The position numbers and the translations under genes were made by a program. DNA of 64,000 bases, taken from contig NZ_QBKH01000002.1 in the NCBI RefSeq assembly GCF_003054045.1, positions 806,001-870,000 of the forward strand, read 5' to 3'. Of the stretch, positions 53,097-60,652 are shown in pieces (position 1 is the stretch's first letter; every line of letters begins with the position of its first letter). The notes beneath the pieces are model-generated. The model saw only the letters and a program-made list of their open reading frames with translations. It was not told where the DNA came from and did no database searches. This stretch comes from Sphingobacterium faecium. GTDB taxonomy: Bacteria; Bacteroidota; Bacteroidia; Sphingobacteriales; Sphingobacteriaceae.

Positions 53097-54383
53097 TTAA
53101 CGTTGTGTAATTTCAACATAATTACGTTCTGTTTGTCCTGTGTAAACTTGTCTTGGACGACCGATCGGCTCTTTGTTTTCACGCATTTCTTTCCATTGTG
53201 CGATCCATCCTGGGAGACGACCTAATGCAAATAATACGGTAAACATTTCCGAATTAAATCCTAATGCGCGATAAATAATTCCTGAATAGAAATCGACGTT
53301 TGGATATAATTTTCTGTCAATAAAGTATTGATCGTTTAATGCAGCTTCTTCCAATTTTTTCGCGATATCTAAAACAGGATCATTCACACCTAATTTTTCT
53401 AGAATATCATCACATGCTTTTTTAATAATTTTAGCACGAGGATCGAAATTTTTGTAAACGCGGTGACCAAATCCCATTAAACGGAAAGGATCATTTTTAT
53501 CTTTTGCTTTTGCTAAATATTTTTCTGCATCGCCACCATCATTTTTGATTGCTTCCAGCATTTCGATGACCGCTTGATTAGCACCACCGTGTAATGGGCC
53601 CCAAAGCGCATTGATACCAGCAGAAACCGAAGCGTATAAATTTGCATTTGAAGAACCTACGATACGTACCGTAGAAGTCGAACAGTTTTGTTCGTGGTCA
53701 GCATGTAAAATCAACAATTTATGCATTGCATCAATGACAACAGGATCAAAAGTCTTATCTTGATTGACTTCTCCAAAGATCATATTTAAGAAATTGTCGA
53801 TATAGCCTAAATTAGTTTTAGGATAGACAACGGGATGACCTAAAGATTTCTTCTGAATCCAAGAAACAATAGTCGGCATTTTTGCCAATAAATTGATGAT
53901 TGTTTTATCTTCTTCTTCTGGTGTAGGGTTAGGATCTAAAGATTCTGGATAGAATGCCGATAAAGCACCAACAAGACATGATAATTGTCCCATTGGATGA
54001 GATTTTGATGGAAAACCTGCAAAGAAGTTTTTCATGTCTTCATGGATCATCATTTGTGATTTGATATCCGTGCGGAATTGTTCTAAAACTGCTTTTGTTG
54101 GAAGATCTCCATATATCAATAGATAAGCAACTTCTAAGAAAGTTGATTTTTCAGCTAATTGTTCGATAGGATATCCGCGGTATCTCAAAATACCGGTTTC
54201 ACCGTCTAGGAAAGTAATTGCACTTTTCGCTGCTCCTGTGTTTTTAAAACCTGGATCTAAAGTAATATATCCAGATTGATCTCTCAATTTCGAGATGTCA
54301 ACTGCTTTTTCGTTTTCTGTACCAGTAACAACTGGAAATTCGTATGACGAACCATTTAAAATAATAGATGCTGTTTCAGACAT
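53097..54383 (-). CDS. gltA: Citrate synthase
   Basis: A 428-aa type II (hexameric, Gram-negative type) citrate synthase condensing acetyl-CoA and oxaloacetate at the entry of the TCA cycle. Catalytic residues are visible in ILHADHEQNCSTSTVRIVGSS near residues 224-244, GPLHGGANQAVIEML near 260-274 (His) and MGFGHRVYKNFDPRAKIIKK near 300-319 (His and Asp region). IDRKLYPNVDFYSGIIYRALGF near 352-373 is also conserved. The length and the N-terminal region before the fold (residues 1-45) fit the type II class, which is often NADH-regulated. Confidence 0.95.
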   Translation of the reverse strand: MSETASIILNGSSYEFPVVTGTENEKAVDISKLRDQSGYITLDPGFKNTGAAKSAITFLDGETGILRYRGYPIEQLAEKSTFLEVAYLLIYGDLPTKAVLEQFRTDIKSQMMIHEDMKNFFAGFPSKSHPMGQLSCLVGALSAFYPESLDPNPTPEEEDKTIINLLAKMPTIVSWIQKKSLGHPVVYPKTNLGYIDNFLNMIFGEVNQDKTFDPVVIDAMHKLLILHADHEQNCSTSTVRIVGSSNANLYASVSAGINALWGPLHGGANQAVIEMLEAIKNDGGDAEKYLAKAKDKNDPFRLMGFGHRVYKNFDPRAKIIKKACDDILEKLGVNDPVLDIAKKLEEAALNDQYFIDRKLYPNVDFYSGIIYRALGFNSEMFTVLFALGRLPGWIAQWKEMRENKEPIGRPRQVYTGQTERNYVEITQR

Positions 54384-54411
54384 AAGCTTCTTATGTTATC
54401 ATGTGTTTATG

Positions 54412-54419
54412 CAAATGTA
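54412..54419 (-). promoter_or_regulatory. Probable -7 promoter element of gltA
   Basis: TACATTTG on the minus strand, about 29 bp upstream of the gltA ATG. Confidence 0.55.
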
Positions 54420-54499
54420 ATAAAATTGATAGCTAATATACTAGATTTTCGTAATAATAATGCCATAATCTGTACGTTTTTGACTTTAATTTTAATTAA

Positions 54500-54530
54500 A
54501 AATGGCAGTTATTACTCATAACTGCCATTT
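54500..54530 (-). terminator. Terminator of the cytochrome/DsrE/binding-protein operon
   Basis: A 12-bp perfect stem AAATGGCAGTTA (54500-54511) and TAACTGCCATTT (54519-54530). On the minus strand it is followed by a T-rich run. It lies about 170 bp after the stop of the binding-protein gene. Confidence 0.8.
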
Positions 54531-54701
54531 GTTTATCCAAAAGTTTTTGATTGATAAAGAGGTTAAAAATCTAATTTTTCAAGCATAATATATGCTAACC
54601 ATAAGGCCTTAAAATAACGCATTTAAAAATTATTTTTAAACGCTGTAGAGAATATTTATTATTCCTTTACAATAAAATTTGAGTTCAAAAATCTTGAAAC
54701 T

Positions 54702-55613
54702 TTAATCCACTTGAAAACCATATTTTTTATAGATATTTTTAGCCGATGATGACTGTAGATAAGTCATAAAATCAGTTGCGGCCTGCTTATTTTTTGATTT
54801 TTTTAATTTACCAGCCATGTATTTTGCTGTTATATTTTCATGATCTGGAATAGCAATACTTTCTACTGGATGATTTTTTATCTTTTGAAAGTAGGCTTCA
54901 GAGTACCATACTGGAGCCACGTCAGCTTGTCCCTCTAGTATTCTCAAAGGACTTTCCCGATGATGTATTTTAGTGAGGTAAGTTGATTTATCGGCTACTT
55001 TTTCTTCCATGACAGCATGAATGAGTTCTTCTCCGCCTGCTTTCCGATAAGCCGTTTTGATTTGTTCTCCAACCCCTTCCCATGCTGGATTTGGCATACT
55101 GATGCGAACATCTTTGCGTTTCAGATCTGTTAAAGACTTGATGTTTTTTGGATTTCCTTTAGGAACCATAAGGGTCAGTTTATTTGTCGCATATGTAATG
55201 GTGTGATCGAAGTAGTTTGGCATTTCTGTGATCCGTCTTTGACCAGCCGTATAGATATCAGCAGTGTGTGTGATCTTCAAATTACCAATTGTTAAGGATC
55301 CACCCTGTATTTGTTTAGCTAAAATTCCAGGAGGAAGTGTTTCTACAAAAATCCGTTCATACTGTGGGTATTCCTTTTTAAACGTTTTGATGAGATCGTC
55401 AATAACCATAAACTGATTTCCTGCAAAGAAAATAACCAATTGTGGATTTTCGATTTCACCGTATAGATCAGGAATATTATCAACTCCTGGAATCGTAAAA
55501 TTTACTGCAGATTCAGGAGGTGTATTCCATGGTGGATGAAATGGATGATCTTGGGCATACGTAAATGCTATTCCTAGCAGAAAAGCAAGAAGTGTTTCAA
55601 TGCATATTTTCAT
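54702..55613 (-). CDS. Secreted solute-binding protein, ModA-like, without permease
   Basis: A 303-aa protein with a signal peptide (residues 1-20, ending FTYAQ) and a two-lobe type II periplasmic binding fold. Characteristic segments include QLVIFFAGNQFMVIDDLIKTFKKEYPQYERIFVETLPPG near residues 58-97, LTLMVPKGNPKNIKSLTDL near 151-169 and RISMPNPAWEGVGEQIKTAY near 175-194. EGQADVAPVWYSEAY is near 228-242. It is similar to molybdate- and sulfate-type binding proteins but has no ABC permease or ATPase gene next to it. It may hand a substrate to the cytochrome or act as a sensor. It ends the operon with the DsrE and cytochrome genes (13 bp after DsrE). Confidence 0.82.
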   Translation of the reverse strand: MKICIETLLAFLLGIAFTYAQDHPFHPPWNTPPESAVNFTIPGVDNIPDLYGEIENPQLVIFFAGNQFMVIDDLIKTFKKEYPQYERIFVETLPPGILAKQIQGGSLTIGNLKITHTADIYTAGQRRITEMPNYFDHTITYATNKLTLMVPKGNPKNIKSLTDLKRKDVRISMPNPAWEGVGEQIKTAYRKAGGEELIHAVMEEKVADKSTYLTKIHHRESPLRILEGQADVAPVWYSEAYFQKIKNHPVESIAIPDHENITAKYMAGKLKKSKNKQAATDFMTYLQSSSAKNIYKKYGFQVD

Positions 55614-55626
55614 GTGTTGTCCTTAA

Positions 55627-56094
55627 TTATGGTTTAACAATATTCCATCCTTGATGAGCTCTGATGATCAATTCACCGTTGCCACTCGGGACATAACCGA
55701 TAAAGTCAAAAAGCTGTTCTTTCGTCAGGTTTCTTTCCTTTAGCGAATTGGTACATTGTGCTACAATAACGCCTCGGGCAATTAGTTTTTTGAATTGCTC
55801 CTCATATTTAGACGCGCTTTTTAGAAAAGCCTCAGTTCCTCCTGAGAAAGTAATGAGTTCTACGGTTAATTTACCTTTTAATCTCGGGTCATCTAAGGCA
55901 TTATTGATATTTCGGATCGCTTTTTCGATCGTTTTAGGATCGTTACTATCCAATTGATAGATCGTATGATAAGCTTTCTTTTCGGCAATAGCTCCCTGAA
56001 ATGAAGCATTTTTAGTCAATTCCTCTGGGGTCTGAGCGGATAATTTCCCTACACTTAGTAGCGAAATGATCATGATCATCATCGTTTTATTCAT
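55627..56094 (-). CDS. Secreted DsrE-family protein
   Basis: A 155-aa DsrE/DsrF-like protein with a signal peptide (MNKTMMIMIISLLSVGKLSAQ). The fold is recognisable by KAYHTIYQLDSNDPKTIEKAIRNINNAL near 40-67 and RGVIVAQCTNSLKERNLTKEQLFDFIGYVPSGNGELI near 107-143. The single cysteine, in VAQCTNSLK near residue 114, sits where sulfur-binding DsrE-like proteins carry their reactive cysteine. DsrE proteins relay persulfide sulfur in the cytoplasm; this one is exported, so it would act in the periplasm. It starts 3 bp after the cytochrome stop codon, hence cotranscribed. Confidence 0.85.
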   Translation of the reverse strand: MNKTMMIMIISLLSVGKLSAQTPEELTKNASFQGAIAEKKAYHTIYQLDSNDPKTIEKAIRNINNALDDPRLKGKLTVELITFSGGTEAFLKSASKYEEQFKKLIARGVIVAQCTNSLKERNLTKEQLFDFIGYVPSGNGELIIRAHQGWNIVKP

Positions 56095-56097
56095 TCT

Positions 56098-57078
56098 TTA
56101 AAAATTAAAAGGTCCAAATTTATGTTGTATTGCACTAATTTTGTCGTTGTAGGGTGGGTAAGGAGAGTCCTTTGGTTTCTTAGCTAAATTGGGATAGTCT
56201 TTTTCTTTATTTGCTTTGATAGGTCTCGAAAAAGAATTGATATATGCTGCTACATCATATGCCTCCTCATCTGTTAAGATGGGATTGTCATGTGTAGTAC
56301 CTAAAGGCATATTCCCCTTTATAAATTTCATTGCCGTCAACACACGTGCCATTCCCGCACCATCGTTATAGGAATCATCACCCCATAAGGGTGGATATTG
56401 ATAACCCTTACTATCTGTATGTTTTTGACCTTCTCCATTTGCGCCATGACAACTCTGACATTGTTGTTGAAAGACGGCTGCACCAATTTTTTGATTGGCG
56501 GCCCGTTCTGGAATGATGACTTTCACAAATCCCTGACCAGCAATTCTTTTTCCAATAGGTGTGTTTTTACTGATATGTTTGATATAGGTAATGATGGATC
56601 TCATTTCAGTACTGTTGACATCAATAGCATGGCCATTCATACTGCGTTCAAAACAACCATTGATACGTTCTTCTAACGATTCTATTTTATCTTCTCTTCC
56701 GATGTAAATAGGGAAAACACCCGTTAGACCAACGTAAGGTGCAGCAAATGATTTTGTGCCACCATTAAGATGACAATTGGTACAAGCTAAATGATTACCG
56801 ATTTTTGTTCCATTTTTCTCATAAAAATAATTGTAAGTCTCCCGAATCAACTTTTCCCCATAACTTGCCATCTTATCTTCGTTAGTTTGCTCATAGGGAC
56901 TTCGTTTTAATTGATCCACATGTGTGATCATTTCTTCACTTTTATGCTCTTTGGGAGAAGACTTATCAGGCAGAGCATTTGTCATGTAAGCAAATAAAAT
57001 GATAAAGCATACTAATATACTCGTGATCACCATAATGGTACTACTACTTCTCCTAATTTTTTTTATTTCCTCTTCCAT
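56098..57078 (-). CDS. Membrane-anchored dihaem cytochrome c, TsdA-like thiosulfate dehydrogenase
   Basis: A 326-aa protein with an N-terminal membrane anchor (residues 14-31) and two cytochrome c domains. Haem motifs are C99-x-x-C102-H103 (ACTNCH) and C207-x-x-C210-H211 (CQSCH). A third conserved cysteine, Cys142, is in EERINGCFERSMNGHAI, 39 residues after the first haem-binding histidine. In TsdA (thiosulfate dehydrogenase/tetrathionate reductase) the matching cysteine is an axial ligand of haem 1 needed for catalysis. FVKVIIPERAANQKIGAAVF precedes the second haem, and MKFIKGNMPLGT offers a Met or Lys ligand. This assignment follows TsdA motifs; direction of the reaction is not determined. 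Confidence 0.83.
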   Translation of the reverse strand: MEEEIKKIRRSSSTIMVITSILVCFIILFAYMTNALPDKSSPKEHKSEEMITHVDQLKRSPYEQTNEDKMASYGEKLIRETYNYFYEKNGTKIGNHLACTNCHLNGGTKSFAAPYVGLTGVFPIYIGREDKIESLEERINGCFERSMNGHAIDVNSTEMRSIITYIKHISKNTPIGKRIAGQGFVKVIIPERAANQKIGAAVFQQQCQSCHGANGEGQKHTDSKGYQYPPLWGDDSYNDGAGMARVLTAMKFIKGNMPLGTTHDNPILTDEEAYDVAAYINSFSRPIKANKEKDYPNLAKKPKDSPYPPYNDKISAIQHKFGPFNF

Positions 57079-57096
57079 TCATACTTGGGTTTAAAA

Positions 57097-57104
57097 CAAA
57101 AGTA
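57097..57104 (-). promoter_or_regulatory. Probable -7 promoter element of the cytochrome operon
   Basis: TACTTTTG on the minus strand, about 19 bp upstream of the cytochrome ATG. No good -33 element is at the normal distance, as expected for an activator-dependent promoter. Confidence 0.6.
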
Positions 57105-57142
57105 GCTGAATCGAAAGCAACACTATAATTCAAAATTATTAT

Positions 57143-57167
57143 TACTCATAACATATGGTTATGAGTA
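57143..57167 (-). promoter_or_regulatory. LysR-type regulator binding site (T-N11-A dyad)
   Basis: A perfect 10-bp inverted repeat, TACTCATAAC (57143-57152) and GTTATGAGTA (57158-57167), spaced by 5 bp. Its inner part, ATAAC-N5-GTTAT, is a textbook LysR-type T-N11-A box. Its centre is about 63 bp upstream of the transcription start inferred from the -7 element at 57097-57104. The LysR-family gene is the immediate upstream neighbour, and the dyad overlaps its stop codon. Confidence 0.72.
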
Positions 57168-58064
57168 GATTTTACCTTTATGCTGCTGTATAAAGTTCAT
57201 AAATTTAATAGGTAGACCGGTTAAGCCGCCGACAAGATGTGTGATATAGAAATAGCGTTCTATACAAAAATTATCAAATTCTATAATTTTGAGTTCACCA
57301 TTTTTAAGTTCTTCCTGAATCGCATGAATGGATAAAAATGCTGCAGCATGGCTATATTTGAGATAACGCTTTATACTTTCAGAAGAAGATAACGTAATTT
57401 CTGTATGAAGGTGTTGTATAGAAACTCCTGCTTCTTTCAATTTCCGATCAATAATATCGCGCGTACCAGAACCAGCCTCTCTAAAGACGAGAGCTAGTTT
57501 GTAGATATCGTTAAGCACATATTTATCGTCATTGCATATCATATTATTGCATCTGGTGACCAAAACAATTTCATCTTTGATATAAGGAATAAATTTTAAC
57601 GATCTATTATCGGGCAATCCTTCTGTAATACCTAGATGAATCTCATTTTTTATAAGCAACTGTTCAACACGTTTTGAATTTGCCTGGATCACCTTAATTT
57701 CATTTTGTGGAAAATGCTGATTAAATGCTACTAGCATTTTAGGTATGACATACTGGGATATAGTCGTACTTATGCCGAGTAAAAGATTTCCATTTTCCTT
57801 TCCAATGATTTCGTTGATTTGATATGTCGCCAGATTATATTGTTCCAAAATAATTTGTGCATGATGATAGAGGATTTTTCCAGCAGGAGTAAGTGCTAGT
57901 CGATTTCCTAACCTTTCAAATAGGGCAGTACCTATTGAATTTTCAATTTCTTGAATATTTTTACTCACTGCAGGCTGAGAAATGAACAGTTCCGATGCCG
58001 CTTTGGTGAAGTTGAGTGTATGAGCTGCAACATAAAATACTTTTAGTCTAAAATCGAAATCCAT
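57159..58064 (-). CDS. LysR-family transcriptional regulator
   Basis: A 301-aa regulator. The N-terminal helix-turn-helix reads FYVAAHTLNFTKAASELFISQPAVSKNIQEIENSIGTALFERLGNRLALTPAGK at residues 10-63. The C-terminal ligand-binding domain is a two-lobe fold with FREAGSGTRDIIDRKLKEAG near residue 193-212 and LVGGLTGLPIKFMNFIQ near the C-terminus. The GSGTRD stretch is common in LysR proteins of sulfur and CysB-like regulation, but the effector is unknown. It lies 80 bp upstream of the cytochrome gene in the same direction, and a matching binding box is in the interval. Confidence 0.9.
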   Translation of the reverse strand: MDFDFRLKVFYVAAHTLNFTKAASELFISQPAVSKNIQEIENSIGTALFERLGNRLALTPAGKILYHHAQIILEQYNLATYQINEIIGKENGNLLLGISTTISQYVIPKMLVAFNQHFPQNEIKVIQANSKRVEQLLIKNEIHLGITEGLPDNRSLKFIPYIKDEIVLVTRCNNMICNDDKYVLNDIYKLALVFREAGSGTRDIIDRKLKEAGVSIQHLHTEITLSSSESIKRYLKYSHAAAFLSIHAIQEELKNGELKIIEFDNFCIERYFYITHLVGGLTGLPIKFMNFIQQHKGKIYS

Positions 58065-58455
58065 ATAGCCTTATTGTGATGTCATGTATTGCTCCAAATC
58101 TATAAAAAAATAGATGCGAATTCATGGATTAACAATATTGTCACAATAGCGAAGAGCTTTATAAGAGGTTTATTACTAACAAATGTATCTTTTATGCACA
58201 TTAAATCTGGCAAAAGTTTATGTCACATCCTTCTTTTGTTGTCGGATGATTACGCTGGAGTACGCCTAAATCTTGCTTGCACAAATAGGGTATATGACAG
58301 CCCTGTAAGCTGAAAGCCTGCAAGTATTTTTTGTTTTACTTTTATAGGGGACAAGTGGCTGAATGTGACTATCGAAAGAAAAAAATAAAATATTTCTTTT
58401 GTTTGTTACGATTTATTCGTAGACTTGTGTATAATTAGTAGTTTAATAATCAGAT
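58065..58455. other. Divergent intergenic region between lysR and blaI, with a structured element
   Basis: About 390 bp, no convincing gene. An inverted pair TATTGTGA (58072-58079) and TCACAATA (58141-58148), 61 bp apart, may be a regulatory site of the LysR promoter. On the plus strand, CTTGCA (58276-58281) pairs with TGCAAG (58319-58324), with AGGG/CCCT (58287-58290 and 58301-58304) inside, followed by a T-rich run. This resembles a terminator or a leader RNA 130 bp upstream of blaI. Confidence 0.5.
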
Positions 58456-58821
58456 ATGGAAAAGTTAACAGCACAAGAAGAACAAGCGATGCAAGCAATT
58501 TGGAATCTTAAGGCATGTTTCGTGAAGGAGATTTTAGATAATATCAAAGGAGAGAAAATGCCTTACACCACATTGGCTTCTACAGTTAAAAATTTAGAAA
58601 AAAAGGGATTCGTCAAATCTGTTAAATATGCAAATGCCAATCGATATGAGCCCATTATTTCTGAAGAAGATTACAAGGAAAAATTTATGCACTCCTTTGT
58701 TGGAGATTATTTCAAGAATTCATACAAAGAGATGGTGTCATTCTTTGTAAAAGAAGAAAAACTTTCTGCATCTGAATTGGAAGAAATCATGCAGATGATT
58801 AAAGATAACAAAAGCGAATAA
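58456..58821 (+). CDS. BlaI/MecI/CopY-family transcriptional repressor
   Basis: A 121-aa winged-helix repressor. The family core is MEKLTAQEEQAMQAIWNLKACFVKEILDNIKGEKMPYTTLASTVKNLEKKGFVKSV at residues 1-56, followed by the wing YANANRYEPIISEEDYKEKF. In the beta-lactamase system BlaI is cleaved when the BlaR1 sensor fires; here it is followed by a BlaR1-like M56 protein 2 bp downstream. The target genes are likely its own operon. The classical cleavage site is not obvious from the sequence. Confidence 0.9.
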   Translation: MEKLTAQEEQAMQAIWNLKACFVKEILDNIKGEKMPYTTLASTVKNLEKKGFVKSVKYANANRYEPIISEEDYKEKFMHSFVGDYFKNSYKEMVSFFVKEEKLSASELEEIMQMIKDNKSE

Positions 58822-58823
58822 GT

Positions 58824-60569
58824 ATGGAAAATATCCTAAATTATGCTATTCAAATTAATGTATTACTTACTGTTGTCTACTTAGGTTATGCATTTTTATT
58901 AAAAAACCTAACATTTTACATGCTCAATCGGGTTTACTTGTTGACAGGTATTGTCTTTTCATTTGTATATCCGTTTCTTGACATACAATCTTGGTTTAGT
59001 AAACCCATTCCATCCGTTGGGGAGATCGCGATGGATTGGTCCATGTTTTTGGATCAAGATGTTGAGCAATCATTTTTCACTTTAAATAACATATTGATTA
59101 TCATATTGGGTATAGGTCTTGCTGTTTTATTCATACGGTTTTTGATCCAGATGATCAGTTTGTTGCGCATTCATATCTATTCGGAACCTGCACAATGGCA
59201 ATCTTATCTTTTTAGAAATGTTTTTATACCTATTGTTCCTTTTTCATTTCTGAATAAAATCTATGTCAATCGAGACCATCATGACGAACCTGAATTATTG
59301 GATATTTTTAAACACGAAGATATCCATGTTAAAGGTCTGCACTCTATTGATATTTTGATCAGCGAATTTACTTTAATCAGTAGCTGGTTCAATCCTTTAG
59401 TCTGGTTGATGCGGAAAGGGATACGTGAAAATTTAGAATTTTTGACAGACCAACAAGTACTTAACCATGGAGTCGATAAACAAGCATATCAATATAGCCT
59501 GTTGCGTGTCAACAGTAGTGGGGGTGCTGCTACATTAGGGAATCAATTTAGTTTTAAAGCCTTAAAAAGAAGGATTATGATGATGAATAAAAAACGATCA
59601 GCAAAAATACAAATGAGCAAATATGCTTTTATGCTTCCTGTATTTGTATTAACTGCCGCAGCATTTACTTTAAATAAAGCTGAAGCGAAGATTACAGAAG
59701 CGGTAGATGCGGCTAAGGAAATGACTTTGGCACCTGTCGTATCAGAGGTTCAAAAACCTGTTGAAACGATAGAGAAAGAAATCGATACCAAGCCAGATAC
59801 ATTAAAAGGAAAAGTAATCGGTTTTAAGGTAAACACCGATACTGTTACCAGAGGAAGTGAAATAGTAGATGCTTCTTTTAAAATAACTGAAGGAACGGGT
59901 GCCAAAACCATACGGCTATTCGGTAATAAAACCTTACCGAAGGGAATGTTATTTTTTGTAGATGGAAAAGAAACTCAGCTTGATGATCTTAATGGTTTAG
60001 ATCCATATGAGATTAAGCAAATGACTGTACTCCAAGGGAGTGGTGCGACATCTAAATATGGGGAAAGAGGAAAGGATGGTGTGATTGAATTGGAGACCCA
60101 CTCTTCTGCGGATAAATCTTTAGCACCAACAGCCTCAGAATCTACTAGTAGCTTGAAGAATAAAAATGACGGAATTGAAATTAAGGAAAGAGCTTCTGCA
60201 ACTGTCGTAAGCACCACCTCACCAAGGATTACTATTCATAAAAGAGATAGATTGGCTAATGACCCCTTATATCTAGTTGATGGAAAAATCTATGAGGGTG
60301 AAATAAGTTCAATTCAACCTGATCATATCGAAAGTATAGAAGTTTTAAAAGATGCTTCTGCAACTGCGCTTTATGGAGCCAAAGCAGAAAATGGCGTCAT
60401 TATCGTAACAACAAAAAAGGAAACCTCCGGAAATTCGACTACATTAAAAAGTGATAACGGAAAAACAATTAAGGGAGTCAGCATTAAAGTGAAAAATAAC
60501 CACGATTCGGTAAAAACTATACCTGAATCTCAAATGGATGAGATCACTATTATTGGTATTAAAAAATAG
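58824..60569 (+). CDS. M56 (BlaR1-like) membrane metallopeptidase with SusC-type plug motifs
   Basis: A 581-aa protein. The first 290 residues are a BlaR1-like M56 peptidase: four membrane helices and a cytosolic zinc site HEDIH at residues 164-168, with WFNPLVWLMRKGIRENLEFLTDQ near 188-210 (third ligand region). After the last helix (about 268-285) the C-terminal part has no penicillin-binding domain. It carries instead two plug-like segments, GSGATSKYGERGKDGVIELE near 400-418 and IEVLKDASATALYGAKAENGVIIVTTK near 510-536. The second matches the signature at the end of the SusC/RagA plug. The protein may sense a TonB-linked or outer-membrane event and signal by proteolysis of the BlaI-like repressor. 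Confidence 0.85.
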   Translation: MENILNYAIQINVLLTVVYLGYAFLLKNLTFYMLNRVYLLTGIVFSFVYPFLDIQSWFSKPIPSVGEIAMDWSMFLDQDVEQSFFTLNNILIIILGIGLAVLFIRFLIQMISLLRIHIYSEPAQWQSYLFRNVFIPIVPFSFLNKIYVNRDHHDEPELLDIFKHEDIHVKGLHSIDILISEFTLISSWFNPLVWLMRKGIRENLEFLTDQQVLNHGVDKQAYQYSLLRVNSSGGAATLGNQFSFKALKRRIMMMNKKRSAKIQMSKYAFMLPVFVLTAAAFTLNKAEAKITEAVDAAKEMTLAPVVSEVQKPVETIEKEIDTKPDTLKGKVIGFKVNTDTVTRGSEIVDASFKITEGTGAKTIRLFGNKTLPKGMLFFVDGKETQLDDLNGLDPYEIKQMTVLQGSGATSKYGERGKDGVIELETHSSADKSLAPTASESTSSLKNKNDGIEIKERASATVVSTTSPRITIHKRDRLANDPLYLVDGKIYEGEISSIQPDHIESIEVLKDASATALYGAKAENGVIIVTTKKETSGNSTTLKSDNGKTIKGVSIKVKNNHDSVKTIPESQMDEITIIGIKK

Positions 60570-60592
60570 AATGGCCTTCATCATAAGATTAA

Positions 60593-60646
60593 AAAAACTA
60601 AAAAAGCTCTAAAATTTTTAATTTTAGAGCTTTTTTAGTTTTTTTC
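60593..60646. terminator. Bidirectional terminator between blaR-like and GH20 genes
   Basis: A 25-bp inverted repeat with arms at 60593-60617 and about 60621-60646 containing GCTCTAAAA / TTTTAGAGC, flanked by A- and T-runs. It lies between two convergent genes. Confidence 0.88.
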
Positions 60647-60652
60647 AGACTT

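Larger units (their letters stand above)
54384..54701. other. Intergenic interval between citrate synthase and the binding-protein gene
   Basis: About 320 bp with no gene. It contains the gltA promoter element at 54412-54419 and the hairpin terminator at 54500-54530. Confidence 0.6.

Noticed and set aside
54512-54520. TTACTCATAAC inside the terminator at 54500-54530, matching part of the LysR box arm at 57143
   Set aside because: The match lies in the loop and stem of a terminator without its symmetric partner, and is short enough to be chance.
58072-58148. TATTGTGA ... TCACAATA inverted pair as a second LysR operator
   Set aside because: The arms are 61 bp apart and do not contain the T-N11-A pattern seen at 57143-57167, so I list it only as a note in the intergenic entry.
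58089-58313. A 74-residue plus-strand frame upstream of blaI
   Set aside because: It overlaps the lysR promoter region and the structured element, has no recognisable domain, and its composition looks like untranslated sequence.
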